The notes under the pieces are model-generated. The model had not been told where the DNA came from. It ran no database searches and saw only the letters and a list, made by a program, of their open reading frames with translations. The position numbers and the translations under genes were made by a program. A DNA stretch of 64,000 nt, taken from assembly GCA_037179385.1 (NCBI GenBank), contig CM074185.1, forward strand, positions 13,710,866-13,774,865, read 5' to 3'. Positions 1-9,923 of this stretch are shown here, in pieces (position 1 is the stretch's first letter; the number at the start of each line of letters is the position of its first letter). This DNA comes from Holothuria scabra. Lineage: Eukaryota; Echinodermata; Holothuroidea; Aspidochirotida; Holothuriidae.

Positions 1-124
1 TCCGCCTGTCGATATATAAATGAAAAAATGGACTTTTCAATAAATTTAGTCTCGGCTTTTTATACAGTTTTGGGGATTGTCAGACCATGGAAAGTTATGA
101 TGATACTTCCATGACCAGATTGAC

Positions 125-402
125 CGACTTCAGGAACAAGTGGTTAGAGCGTCAAAGTTGCTGCCGGGAAATCGGGAGTTCGAGTCCTGGCCGGGACATA
201 CCGAAGACTAAAAAAAAACGGAACCTACTGTTGTTACTGTTCTTGGTGCTCAGTATAAGCAATGGAGTACGAAAAGAAGCCAGTGAGCTAAAACTGGAAA
301 AAAGGCTGTGGCCGGTTTGCCTTGAACCAATTGGTTGGAAACTTGGTCGTAAAATTCCCTCCAACCAAACTAACCAATCCATGGCCAGAGTCGTAGCTAG
401 TC
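125..402 (+). repeat. tRNA-derived SINE, family A, copy 1
   Basis: The head has a pol III A-box-like stretch at 137-151 (AAGTGGTTAGAGCG) and a clean B box at 176-187 (GAGTTCGAGTCC), spaced as in tRNA genes. The body (accgaagact ... cagtgagct-aaactgg ... ggttggaaactt) recurs at about 3980, 30395, 39740, 46905 and 55180, so this is a dispersed family. The open frame over it (87-437) is the SINE itself, not a gene. The core-domain class of the SINE cannot be named from sequence alone. Confidence 0.75.
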
Positions 403-1670
403 AACTTGAAGGACCAGAAGTGCTTCGAAATACCTGACAGGGCGAATTTTATTTCAAGCGCATGTTTAAAGTCAAAGATAAACTTCAACCTCTTTAGTGG
501 GTGAACAAGTCCAAGAGAGGTGTAGCGTCACCCCCTTCCTCTTTCCTTTGGCTAAGGGTCCATTGGCTGTGATAGAGAAAACTTACACTCATCGGTCTTT
601 TGCATATTTGAAGTCGGATGTTAGTTAGAACAGTCACCGTGACTTTTCATGAATATTGGAACGAACCAAGCCACCAACCCTTAGGGGGAATGACGTCACG
701 CTCCTACATCATTGGAAATTCACTATTTGACGTTAAATTGTTACACATCAATGTTTTGAAGGAAATGACACCCCCTCCCACACACACACACACACACAAA
801 CACACATACGCACACTGATTCGAGTAAAGATTGACGCTACTTTTATGAACAGGAACAAGAAACCACCACGCATGCGAATAGTAAAGAATACTATACGAGT
901 ATGATTGGCCGTATAGTGGACATAATGTCAGCTTTATAGGGAATAATGTCCACTATTGCCAACTATATACATGATGACGACAACTCTCTTAAATCGTAAG
1001 GTTTAGAATATTGGAGATTGTATCTAAATGACTGAAATTAGTGTCCAAATCACGAACGATAAAATCCATATAAAAACTATCAGACTTATTTTAAATCTTT
1101 TGAATTAAGATAAAAAGTGTACGCTACCACGGACGTCTGTATAAAAAAGCAACCAGGTCAAAAGATTGGTTTCATCGAATAATGGAAAATTCTTTACTCC
1201 AAAAAGAGCTTAGAGACGTACGTCACTGGCTTTTTATTGAGGTCTGCAAGAAAGGCATTTTAATTGCAGACTAAGTCCCCAAACTCTGTCGCATTACGAT
1301 TTTTCTAGCTCAAGATATCTCACTTTAAAGATTTTTTTTTGATCAAAAAACACCTCGGGCCACTTTTCAACGAAGTCATGAAAGGGTATGTAATGTGGGC
1401 ACATCCCTTTTGCTTTTCTTTGTAATTATATTGTCATTGAAATTTGATAGTTTTAAATTTACCTGCCATTAGTGAGGTCCACCTTCTTATTTCTTGCGTC
1501 TAAATGTTCCATGACCGGATACAATAGTTATATTCAATAAAAAATCTGAACTTTATCTGCTATAACTAGGATATGGTGCTGATTGCAACCGTCTGAAAAA
1601 TTTGTAAACAAAATTATTACTTAAATTAGGGCTGATGGACTACAGCAATTTCTCACCAATACTTGGTTGT
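403..1670. other. Intergenic, no gene seen; CA microsatellite and a small hairpin
   Basis: No frame here resembles a known protein. A (CA)n run sits at 779-815. A perfect short inverted repeat (TAGTGGACAT / ATGTCCACTA) spans about 914-956, with arms about 23 bases apart; it could be a hairpin or the relic of a palindromic element. The rest is AT-rich DNA in which I see nothing. Confidence 0.5.
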
Positions 1671-1819
1671 GGGCAGTGGCGACGCCAGAATATCAAAACT
1701 GGGGGGGAGGGACTAAGGGCAAAGAATAATGTAGTGGGCAAAGGATAATGTTGGGGGTAAACATTTTCGGACACAACGCGAAACAGAACCAAAGGGCACG
1801 TTCCTGGGTGTAGTGTAAA

Positions 1820-2056
1820 TTCTAGAAAAAGCAAGAACTAGATTTTTATTTTTTAATAAATATACTGGAATCATTTAGCGAAGTCTATAATTTTCTTAAA
1901 GTTTCTGGAAGGAGGTGAAATGTTCTAGATTTCCTTTACATATAGTACTTCATGCTGGTAATTCTGGGTCCTTCAGGGATTTTCTGGAATGTTCCTGTAG
2001 TAGTAAGATCTCAACTGTTCTCGAACTTTCTGTAATGTTCTTAAATTTAATGATAC
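1820..2056 (+). promoter_or_regulatory. Cluster of heat-shock elements plus TATA-like box
   Basis: Heat-shock factor sites are alternating NGAAN/NTTCN pentamers. Two perfect three-unit sites are visible: TTCtgGAAtgTTC at 1982-1994 and TTCtcGAActTTC at 2018-2030. The second continues in phase to TTC at 2038-2040 with one mismatched unit between. Weaker in-phase units lie at 1820-1837 (TTCtaGAA then GAA), 1903-1910 (TTCtgGAA) and 1923-1930. A TATA-like box (ATATTTAAGAGC) follows at 2047-2058. This is the layout of a heat-inducible promoter; whether it drives an LTR or something else is inference. Confidence 0.6.
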
Positions 2057-2642
2057 ATATTTAAGAGCTTCCCAGCCTCTGTGGGTCAGATTTCTACAAG
2101 TTGTCAAAGAGAAAATATCTAAGCAGTGATTTGGTGATTGTGTGCTATACCAGAGGATTTGAGGAGGTATTATTCTTTGTACAAGAAAAAGAAGAAAGGG
2201 AAAAAGAAAGAGTTAACAGTCAAGAAGTCAATGTTTAAGCTAGAAGTCAAGAGTTGAAAGTTTGAAGTTGAAGTTTGAACTGAGGTTCAAGTGAAGCATT
2301 ACTTCAGCAAGGAGTCTACAGAAGTGCCTATACGTATTGATAAGTGCCTAGAAATTATGTGAGTGGACTCTACGCGAAAAGGACTTCAAAGTGTAAGTAG
2401 GAGAGCTTTGTATGCTTATCGCTACTGTAATTTCCATGGGAAATAAGTATCTACAGTAGGGAATAGATCTCCTGTGGACTGCATTTGGGAGATAGCAGGA
2501 CTATTTGTCAACTACTTGTGAGCGTATGTACGCTTGTTAGACTTCTCTTGTAAAGAGGAATAAACCAGAAGCCGTTGACTTGTCACAAAGACTTTGCCTG
2601 CTTATTTTTTTTTGGGGGGGGGAGGGGGTTTCGGCCATTACA
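2031..2642 (+). mobile_element. Possible solo LTR
   Basis: The block starts TGTAATG (2031) and ends CATTACA (2636-2642), matching short inverted LTR ends. It has a TATA-like box near 2050 and AATAAA followed by a short GT/CA-rich tail (about 2562-2600), an arrangement like U3-R-U5. No 5-bp target duplication is obvious and no second LTR or gag/pol frame is present nearby. A run of T and G before the right end is atypical. The LTR reading is tentative; a relocated promoter/5' leader is the alternative. Confidence 0.35.
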
Positions 2643-2846
2643 CTGGGGGTGGGGCCAGGGGGAAGGCTCCGGAAGCTCTGAGGTTTTAGAATACCTCTAG
2701 ACTGAAAAATTATGTTTCTAGGGAGGTATTTTTTTTATTTTTCCACTAAAACCAAGAGTTAACTGACCTAAGTTTGGGGCAAGGGGGCAAGGATAAAATA
2801 TGGGGGGGGGGGGGATTTCCCATCTTTCCCCCCTAGCGCACCCACT

Positions 2847-3405
2847 TATTGTCGGATTTGTCCGTACCGTCTGTTATTATGCACATAGGTTTACGAAGTC
2901 ATGGAACTATTATGGTTCTTATTGGCAAGAAGTCCATGACAAAATGAGCATGAATTTACCAAAACGGTAGGGCATGTATTTGCAGGAGCAGCGAGGTGTG
3001 ATTAGTAACACCTCCATGGCAGGAGTAGCTGTCTGTGACCTTCGAAGCTTCTGCATTTTATATAGAGTTCGTGCACTTAAGTCGTTGCATTGGGCGTCTT
3101 TCTATTTTGCCGTGCAGGCGGTTCAGAGTGAAACTATTCGTCCCCTTTTTGGAGAAGTGACGAATTTTGAGAAATTGATTTTCAAGAAATTTTACTGTTT
3201 TGAAAACATGATTTAGATTTTAAAATATTGTTGCTGTAACTGTTTCATTGCTTTAAAAATGTAGAGAAAATATTAAATCTTGTTGCTAAACTAGTTTGCC
3301 ATGAAAGCAGAATGTAGTCTATATTGGCATTAAAAGACATCCGTCGATAAGCGCAATTTTTAAAACGCGATTTCAGTCAATTCAGTGTTTCATCCGTATG
3401 TTTTA
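2847..3405. other. Intergenic, nothing recognised
   Basis: AT-rich sequence with a short open frame at 2974-3216 that shows no recognisable motif or splice-supported extension. I see no gene or repeat structure here. Confidence 0.4.
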
Positions 3406-3408
3406 GCA

Positions 3409-3830
3409 CAGGACATAGTGACGAATGAAAGATTCGTTACTACGCGGAATTGGAAAAACGCCGGATAAACATGGAGATGAGCATTCGTAGAGAATATGAT
3501 AAAATTACTGTGAATCCGTAAATTTGCAGAGAGCCAGACCTTTCTCAAACGATTTTATTTACCCCAAATATGTGGAACATGTACTAAATTCATTTTCTTC
3601 AAGCAAGACGTCACAACGCCGAAATGATTGCTGTCACATCGGTACATTACGTATGTATGCTTCAGCGCAGACAAATGTGAGATTCGTAGGCACTACGCAG
3701 AATTGAAAAACGTTTGAAAACCATGGAAATGAGCATTCGTCTAAAAAATAGTGGGAATAACTTCGAATCTGTACATTTTTAAAGAATCAGATATAGCTCA
3801 AACGATTCTACGTCCCGAAAACAGGTAAAA
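3409..3830 (+). repeat. Diverged tandem duplication, unit about 253 bp
   Basis: The stretch around 3409-3560 (gattcgttactacgcgg ... gagcattcgt ... caaacgatttta) recurs at 3660-3810 (gattcgtaggcactacgcag ... gagcattcgt ... caaacgattcta). The offset is about 253 bp, and a shorter third trace (cacattcgccattacgcc) begins near 3861. Unit identity is moderate, so the duplication is old. No coding potential is evident. Confidence 0.55.
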
Positions 3831-3974
3831 ACTGTTTTCACCTTATTTTCGCTGGAAATGCACATTCGCCATTACGCCAGAAACGCGACAAATGTTTCTA
3901 AGGTGTTATCGTGGGTGCGTAGCGTAGTAGTAACTAACGCCAATTGTACTAAATTGATATTCGATGACGTCACA

Positions 3975-4158
3975 TGCACGATTTCCATGGACAGTCTCAG
4001 CTGGAGAAAAAAAAGAACCTGCTGCCGTTGTGTGTGATGCTCCGCATAAGCAAAAGAGTAGGGAAAGCAAGCCAGTGAGCAACAACTGGAAACTCCAGGG
4101 TGTGGCTTCTGTTCTATTCAGCCAGTCTAGAGCAGGACCACACATGTTTGCCCTTTAG
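3975..4158 (+). repeat. SINE family A, copy 2 (body only)
   Basis: Matches the body of the SINE at 125-402 (aagaacctgctgcc ... gcataagcaa ... agccagtgagcaacaactgg) but has no A or B box, so the tRNA-like head is missing. It lies just downstream of lectin exon 2 on the opposite strand. Confidence 0.55.
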
Positions 4159-4179
4159 AGGGCGTTCTTGTCCATTTTG

Positions 4180-4400
4180 GGACGTTTAGCTCCTTAAGGG
4201 AGCAGAACTCCTCCGGGAGTAAATGTGTGCCCCGCTTCAATAACTGAAGCCTAGCTGGGCTTCAGCTGGAAAAGGCTAGCCCAGTTGGGCCCCTCGTGGG
4301 AACACCTGACAAACACGGATGGGCCCCAGCTGGGGCCCAGCAAGTAGCCCAGCTGAAACCCAGTTGGGGCCCAGCTGGGCATGTTGGCTGGGTAAGAATT
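4180..4400. repeat. GC-rich array of CAGCTGGG / GGGCCC palindromes
   Basis: A GC-rich island in AT-rich DNA built from repeated near-palindromes such as GGGCCCCAGCTGGGGCCC and variants of CAGCTGGG, CCCAGTTGGG and GGGCCC. The core CAGCTG (an E-box sequence) recurs several times between 4265 and 4380. It can fold into many alternative hairpins. Frames across it on both strands are repeat artefacts. Confidence 0.6.
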
Positions 4401-4519
4401 CTTGTAAAAGTTTCAACGAAATTCTCAAGACCTCCGACAATACCAAATGCAAAAGGAGTGAAGGAAAACGGAAATAAATTATTCAATCATTTTTAAAGAA
4501 CGATAATATAGCAACATAC

Positions 4520-4673
4520 CTCGGATTCCTCAGTATAGGACTTTAAGAGCGTCGCCAAATAATCATTCTCTTCTTTAGAATGAATGGAAACCAGATAAGC
4601 AAACTTGGACCCGCTCCCGTGTTCGCGACAGTTGTAGCGAGCGTCTTCCAAGGTTACACGTTGTCCGAAGAAC
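4520..4673 (-). CDS. C-type lectin, coding exon 2 (partial gene)
   Basis: This 154-nt exon encodes the first half of a C-type lectin domain. On the minus strand the acceptor TTTTCACAG precedes it and the donor GAG|GTATGT follows it. Its first base completes the Arg codon begun by exon 1 (9542-9675), giving CYR-FFGQRVTLEDARYNC followed by a LVSIHSKEEN stretch. These match the family's conserved Cys spacing, the aromatic FFG turn and the alpha-2/LVSI segment. It encodes 51 further residues to about residue 96 and ends in phase 0. The sugar- and calcium-binding WIG, EPN/QPD and WND segments should lie in later exons, which I cannot find between 1 and 4519; they may be beyond the left edge or lost. 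Confidence 0.8.
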
Positions 4674-5479
4674 CTGTGAAAATTACGAATCATATCTTAT
4701 TAATGCACTAGTTAAAAAACAGGGAATTTTAACCAGGTTCCGTGTCAGTATGGTCCCACTCGATCGTGATGAACTTAACCGGGAATTCCAACCAATAAAT
4801 TGGTGAATTTAACAATATTCTTTTATTATCGTAGTTTTTAAGCAGTTTCTTCTGTGTTGCAAAATTAGGATCTATGGTTAAAAATGTGCGAATGGTGTGA
4901 GTAGCATACTGACCCGAAATCTACCGGTAGTGAAAATTCACAAGATATTTTTTTAAATTTTTTTTTATTGTTGTTCTTTGTTTGTTTGTTTGTTTTTTTT
5001 TTGTTGTTGTTGTTTTGTTAGTGTATGCTGGGGACAGCGAACAAAAATTGTGATTTAAAGGGACAATGCAGCGCAGTCATACCGACTTGTATGGGTATAG
5101 AAGACTATCCCATTTCATTCATATTTTTCTTCCTCAATTGTGAAAACCACTTACGGTCAGTGCTTGGTTAACCTGGTATATGAAGTGTTGAAGTCTTTTA
5201 ATATCACGAACAATTTCCAAGAGAAATGAAAAAAAACTGTGAGGGATGTTGTTTTAAAATAAACTAAGGGAGAATGAATTTGACCTTCAGTAAATTCTTA
5301 TGTCGATCAAACGTGATGAAAAATGCATGAGATGACACATCCCGATTGAAAAAGAGGGAAAAAACCGTGAGGGAGGATTTAAAATAAGTTACTATCGGAG
5401 TCAAGTTGGTGTAGAAATCGGCTTAAATGCTTCAAGATAGCTTTTTGACCTGATAATGCCCGACTGTTGGCAAATTTTC

Positions 5480-5960
5480 TTGTTAGGAGAGAAACCCAGA
5501 TACCTAACACTTATTTCATAAAAAAGAAATATTATTCTGTCATTTAACATTTACGGAAATATTGTCTCAGCCGCCAGGTTGTAAGAATGAACGCTTTTAT
5601 GATGAGCTGTTCCGGGTCAATTCCCCCTCTCCAAAATAACTCTACTTCATACGAGGTGTGCACCCACCCCACCGTCCACACACATAAAGCTTTTTTTCTG
5701 AAATGAGTAAACTTCAAAATAGAAAATTAAGAGAAAACTTGGGAATGTAGGGAATTTGCTTGCCCGCCAGATGTAGGTAACATCCTTTCCCACTCCCCCT
5801 TTTTGCAATCGTCGTGCCACACTTGTACGCTCTCTACCAACAGACTTTATCTTCGATAAATCTGGTGGGAAATTCAGAATTCTGATGCATGCCGGGAAGT
5901 GTAAGACTAAAATTTCGTTGCACCAATGAAAATGTTGCATTCTATACACATTCGAGAATT
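5480..5960 (-). repeat. Direct segmental duplication, copy 1
   Basis: The stretch from cttgttaggagag through gcatgccggga...gactaaaattt to the 'tgcattct' near 5940 is repeated in the same orientation at 6440-6920. Identity is moderate with small indels. Strand is nominal; no coding content is seen. Confidence 0.6.
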
Positions 5961-6039
5961 AAAATCAAGCTTTTGGTGCGGAGTTAATTGTTAAAAAAAG
6001 ACCTAAGCGCTTTAAAATAGTTTTGTGACCAGAACTTAA

Positions 6040-6387
6040 AGCGGCTCATTGAGTTGGTTCATGGAATTCAACAATTTTTTTCCAAACCTTTTAATTTTCC
6101 TTCAAATGACAAATGGTCAAACTTAGACAATCCCCATATCCTACATAGAAATTATTGTCTAATGAGTAGGTACTTAACTGTTCAGTTTTCAAAAATTCGT
6201 GAACAGACACTTTTTCAAATTACGCACAAAAACGTTACAAGTCAGAACATCACAAAATTCAAAATTTAAACTTTTTCTGTAACTACTGGATGTAATATTT
6301 GACTAACTATGCTAATTATAAGAATTGCCATGTAGTGGTATCCTTCAAAACTCTCATTAAGTTATCAATTTCAACTCAATGAGCCCC
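6040..6387. mobile_element. TTAA-flanked inverted-repeat element (348 bp)
   Basis: Ends are AGCGGCTCATTGAGTTG (6040) and the complement of GGGGCTCATTGAGTTGA (to 6387), flanked on both sides by TTAA (6036-6039 and 6388-6391). TTAA target duplication is characteristic of piggyBac-type transposition. The interior is AT-rich without coding potential, so this is a MITE. It lies exactly between the two copies of the segmental duplication. Confidence 0.65.
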
Positions 6388-6439
6388 TTAAATGGTGCGT
6401 GCCCTTTTGTTTGTTTGTTTTTTGTTTTTTGTATTTTTT

Positions 6440-6920
6440 TTTTACTTGTTAGGCGAGAAGTCAAGATACCTACCACTAATTTTCTTTAAATGAAATTTTA
6501 TTGTACCAATTAACATAAAATGAATTTTCTCTTAACCGCCTTTTAAAAATGAACGTTTTTATGAAAAGCTCTTCCAAGGCAATTCAAATCCAACATCACA
6601 CCTCCTCCAAAAAGTATTTTATACGAGAGGGGAATCCTCCACCGCCATCGTCCACTCACACATACACGCACCCATTTTTGTCTAAATCTGAACAAAACAG
6701 AAAATGTATCTAGAGAATTGAGGTGTGCCCTTCAGATGTTACATGAAGCCCACTCTCCTACTTGCATTTTATTCTTGATTTCTACCAGCAGATTTCATCT
6801 CCTGAAGCATAAGTCTGCCGAGAAATATAATGCATGCCGGGAAAGAGGAGACTAAAATTTCTAAGTGCCAACTAAAAAGATTGCATTCTTCCCATATATG
6901 TCCTACACATTTCAGGATTA
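6440..6920 (-). repeat. Direct segmental duplication, copy 2
   Basis: Counterpart of 5480-5960, sharing acttgttaggcgagaag, aatgaacgtttttatgaaaagct, the CACACA-rich middle, and aatgcatgccggga...gactaaaatttc. The two copies differ by many substitutions and indels. Confidence 0.6.
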
Positions 6921-7636
6921 ATGTCGTGCTTTTAATTTGGTGACAGCCGTATCCTCAGATCTTGTCCGTTTCCGGACTCGTCCACCCATGCACACGAACG
7001 GGAGTGCACACCTTTTCACATGTACACGAACACACCTAAACGTTCACATCGACACATATATAAAAACAGATCGTTATAATATAAATGCAGTGTTAATTAA
7101 TGCTTTAAAATAGGCTAAAACTGACGTTTTTCAAGAAACCCTAAAGCCATCTGTATACAACAATGCTACATTTGTTTGCCTGTTGGTCTTTTTTTTAAAT
7201 CTGTATGAATTATTGGGGGATGATGTTTTCTTACAACATTTTCATTGATGAACCAGTCCCCCACCCCCAGGAACGACGCCCCCGTTTGCGACATCACTTG
7301 CAGTAGTTAGGAGTTTCAGATAATTTGAAAGGGAAATTTCACTCCTTACACTCTAAAATCAAAAGAGTGAACTTAGTCACTCTTTGCTAGAGCGAAAAGT
7401 GTAAATTCACTCCATTCAAGTGATAATTCACTCCAAGAGGAGTGAAATTCACTCCAAAAAGAGTGACATTCACTAGAGGAAGAGGGAAAATTCACTCTTC
7501 CACGAGTGCCTACAATGATCACTTTTTTATTAAGAGCGATCACTGTGGGAACTCCATCAAGAGTGAAACTTCGCTCGTTTTAAGGGAATTTCACTCTTTT
7601 TGGAGTGAATTTCAATCTTCTTGGAGTGAATTATTG

Positions 7637-9104
7637 AGCTGCCTTTCCATATATGCATAATCCGTCATACGTCATCCGCCATTTGACGTACGTCAAATCC
7701 CTTTCCATATATACGACACGACCGATACGATTTTGCTCTCTGTTGTAACGTACATCATAGAGGCAGGAAATTCTACAGCCAGCATAATGAAAAGTGATAG
7801 GAAGGCAGTTCTGCTATGTGCAAATCTTATAAGGAGGGGGAGACAAAAATCTCAAAAAAGATGGTGGGTTCACAGCGTACTGCAAAAGCGGAAGCAGCAT
7901 GGAACATTTTATCACCTGGTGAAAGAACTGTCGCATAAACACTGCAAATGTCCGTCACGGATTTTTAACTTCTATTTGGCAATGACAATAATTTTTTCTT
8001 TATTATTTTTTAAGTTTTACAAATGATCCACCGGCGGCCATTTTCGGCTCAGGATCGGTCATGACTACTTACATTCTAAACGCAAAATAGTGAATAACAC
8101 TAAGAAAAAACTGCATATGCTGAGGGACCACTCCTAGTGAGAGTAGATTTCACCCTAGTAAGAGCGAATTCACCCGAAAGTGCAGTAGAAACTAATCCCA
8201 AATACAGCTGCAATATTTCATTCCATATGTATGCATTATCGCGCTATTAAGAGTTACTTTTCACTCCACTTCCGGGTGAAATTCCCTCTTTCTAGGATGT
8301 TATTACTCGTTCTTTGACAAAAATGCAGTACAGGTGAAATCTTAAATAAGATTTGTTACGTTTGACACAGTTTTTTCTTTGATTCAGAAACAATTCGTTC
8401 CTTTCAAAACACCATCCATTGAATAGTTTCCACAATACACAGACATGCAGGTATCCTTGTACACTGATGATCTGGGGCCCATTCCACAAAGACTTACGCA
8501 CAATCTTAAGTTTGATTCCCCATACTTAAGTCAACGGTAAATCATACTTAAGATTGTGCGTAACTCTTTGTGGAACGGGCCCCTGGACCAACACGAGACG
8601 ATCATTACCATTACGTTATGTACATACCTACGAGTTCGTAGCTTTTGTCAGCTCCAGGATTGAAGGCATAAACACTAGTAACGTGACACGTGGCACTGAA
8701 CTGTTATGCCGTCTGATCCCATTACAGCGGCTGTGCTGGCCCAGACATTGGCTACCTTGATTGCATCCGTGTGATCTTTACTTCTTACGTCATACAGGCT
8801 AGGATTTTCCTGTACTAATGTCATCAACTTCTCAAGAAGTGTGTCTGTTATCTTCACTTTGAGATCAAGCACATGTGCTTTGAAAAAATCCCCAGAAATC
8901 CCCCCAAAAATACGCCACACGGTGAAATTTGACGTACGTAAAACCTCAAAATACGGATCGGGTAGCGATTAAATCGGAGACGTATGACGGATGACGGACG
9001 ACGGACAAATGGAAAGGGTCTTATTGTTTGATTATGAAGGCGAATTTTGCGGAAGACGGATGACGGATCAAAAAAAAAAAAAAAACGTATATGGAAAGGC
9101 AGCT
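7637..9104. mobile_element. Inner inverted-repeat element nested in 7346-9182
   Basis: Ends are AGCTGCCTTTCCATATA (7637) and the inverted copy TATATGGAAAGGCAGCT (to 9104). Just inside both lie repeats of TCCGTCATCCGTC or its complement (7671-7685, 8980-9070). The sequence outside it reads as continuous GAGTGAA-rich outer element on both sides, so it inserted later. No transposase frame is recognised. Confidence 0.65.
8474..8583. mobile_element. 110-bp hairpin MITE with GGGGCCC ends
   Basis: A near-perfect inverted repeat: GGGGCCCATTCCACAAAGA at the left, and on the right the complement of GGGGCCCGTTCCACAAAGA, with inner arms around CTTAAG. It is the third layer of the nest. Superfamily is not assigned because the target duplication cannot be resolved (CTGG-like on both sides). 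Confidence 0.7.
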
Positions 9105-9541
9105 TTACTCTAATGGAGTGAATTCACACTTTTCACTCTATCAAAGAGTGACTAAGTTCACTCTTTTGATTTTAGAGTGTAAGTTCTAACATTTGTGGAA
9201 TTTTGGAAACTGAAATATAAAGGTTGAAAGAGGTTATCTTTCTTTGTAGAAGGAAAGATGTTTATGATACCGTCAAAGTGGGTGATTTCTTTTTGTGTTT
9301 TTATTTTTTAATGTCGACGGTTGGCAGGATTTTTCGTTTTGACACTGAATTGCAGTCTTAGTATTCACACAAAGTAGAACGTACTTTCAAATACAATGCA
9401 ATAAGATTGCACTTCTATTCAATATACAACTACAAAGTTTTAAAAGAGTAATCTTTACTTGGGTACAACAATATAACAGAATATACCAAAAAAATGAATA
9501 AGAACATTTTTAATTTTACGTAATTCAATGAAATCACCCAC

Positions 9542-9675
9542 CTGTAACAGCTACCCTCAAAAGCGGTCCAGTATGTGGGACAACCTGAACCCAAGGGCGG
9601 GCTAGGCAGTGCACTTGCTGCCACCAGCAAAAACGTTACAAGAAATATCTTTGTTAGGAGAAATGTACGAGACAT
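9542..9675 (-). CDS. Secreted C-type lectin, coding exon 1
   Basis: The Met at 9675 opens a classical signal peptide: MSRTFLLTK, then the hydrophobic core IFLVTFLLVAASA (about residues 10-22). The mature start is PSPPLGSG, then CPTYWTAFEGSCYR, the conserved opening of a C-type lectin domain. An in-frame Met lies 29 codons upstream (9762) but would put a long hydrophilic stretch before the signal, so 9675 is preferred. The exon ends CAG|GTGGGTG and joins in phase to 4520-4673. The product would be an extracellular carbohydrate-binding protein; in echinoderms such lectins act in pathogen recognition and agglutination (family knowledge). Ligand specificity cannot be judged because the binding exons are not seen. 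Confidence 0.82.
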
Positions 9676-9923
9676 TTCGAAAGTATTTCTTTGGAGCGCT
9701 GAAGATTCTGACCAGTTAGGAGAATATGTTAAAGTGCTGGCTCCGACCAAAGAACCAGTCAACTCCGTGAATCCAGTGAAGTTTAAGAAAGAATAGGGTT
9801 CATATTAGTTTCAGCTCTACCCAAACACCACTCTGTATTGTTTTACATCTTATTCATAAGCCAGACATGAAACGCGTGACCTTTTCTGTCTTTTTAAGGG
9901 TATATTGCAAACCTTTCATAGTA

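Larger units (their letters stand above)
1674..2846 (+). mobile_element. Element with CAGTGGC-type inverted ends
   Basis: The left end (GGGCAGTGGCGACGCCAG) and right end (CTAGCGCACCCACTT, 2834-2848) are imperfect inverted copies. The same termini occur around 11622, 12695, 15851 and, as a single end, 18997. G-rich runs line the inside edge of both ends, as in the other copies. The interior holds an LTR-like block with heat-shock elements, described separately. No transposase frame is visible, so this is a non-autonomous or chimeric element. Confidence 0.45.
7346..9182. mobile_element. Outer inverted-repeat element with GAGTGAATTTCACTC subterminal motifs
   Basis: The left end reads TTACACTCTAAAATCAAAAG and the right end is its inverted copy (ending ...GAGTGTAA at 9182). 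The match continues through roughly 65 bp with few differences. Just inside both ends lie many copies of the semi-palindrome GAGTGAAxTTCACTC (7400-7635 and 9106-9165). No transposase is visible. A second inverted-repeat element is inserted inside it, and a third inside that. Confidence 0.75.
4674..9541 (-). other. Intron 1 of the C-type lectin gene
   Basis: This 4,868-bp intron has donor CAG|GTGGGTG at 9541 and acceptor TTTTCACAG at 4674, in matching phase. It holds two diverged direct copies of a 480-bp segment, a TTAA-flanked inverted-repeat element and a nest of three inverted-repeat elements, each listed separately. T-rich stretches lie near 4955-5020 and 6405-6445. I see no further exon in it. 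Confidence 0.7.

Noticed and set aside
4262..4496. Gly/Pro/Ala-rich frames on both strands suggesting a collagen-like or antimicrobial peptide
   Set aside because: They are the two strands of a GC-rich palindromic repeat and have no signal peptide or splice context.
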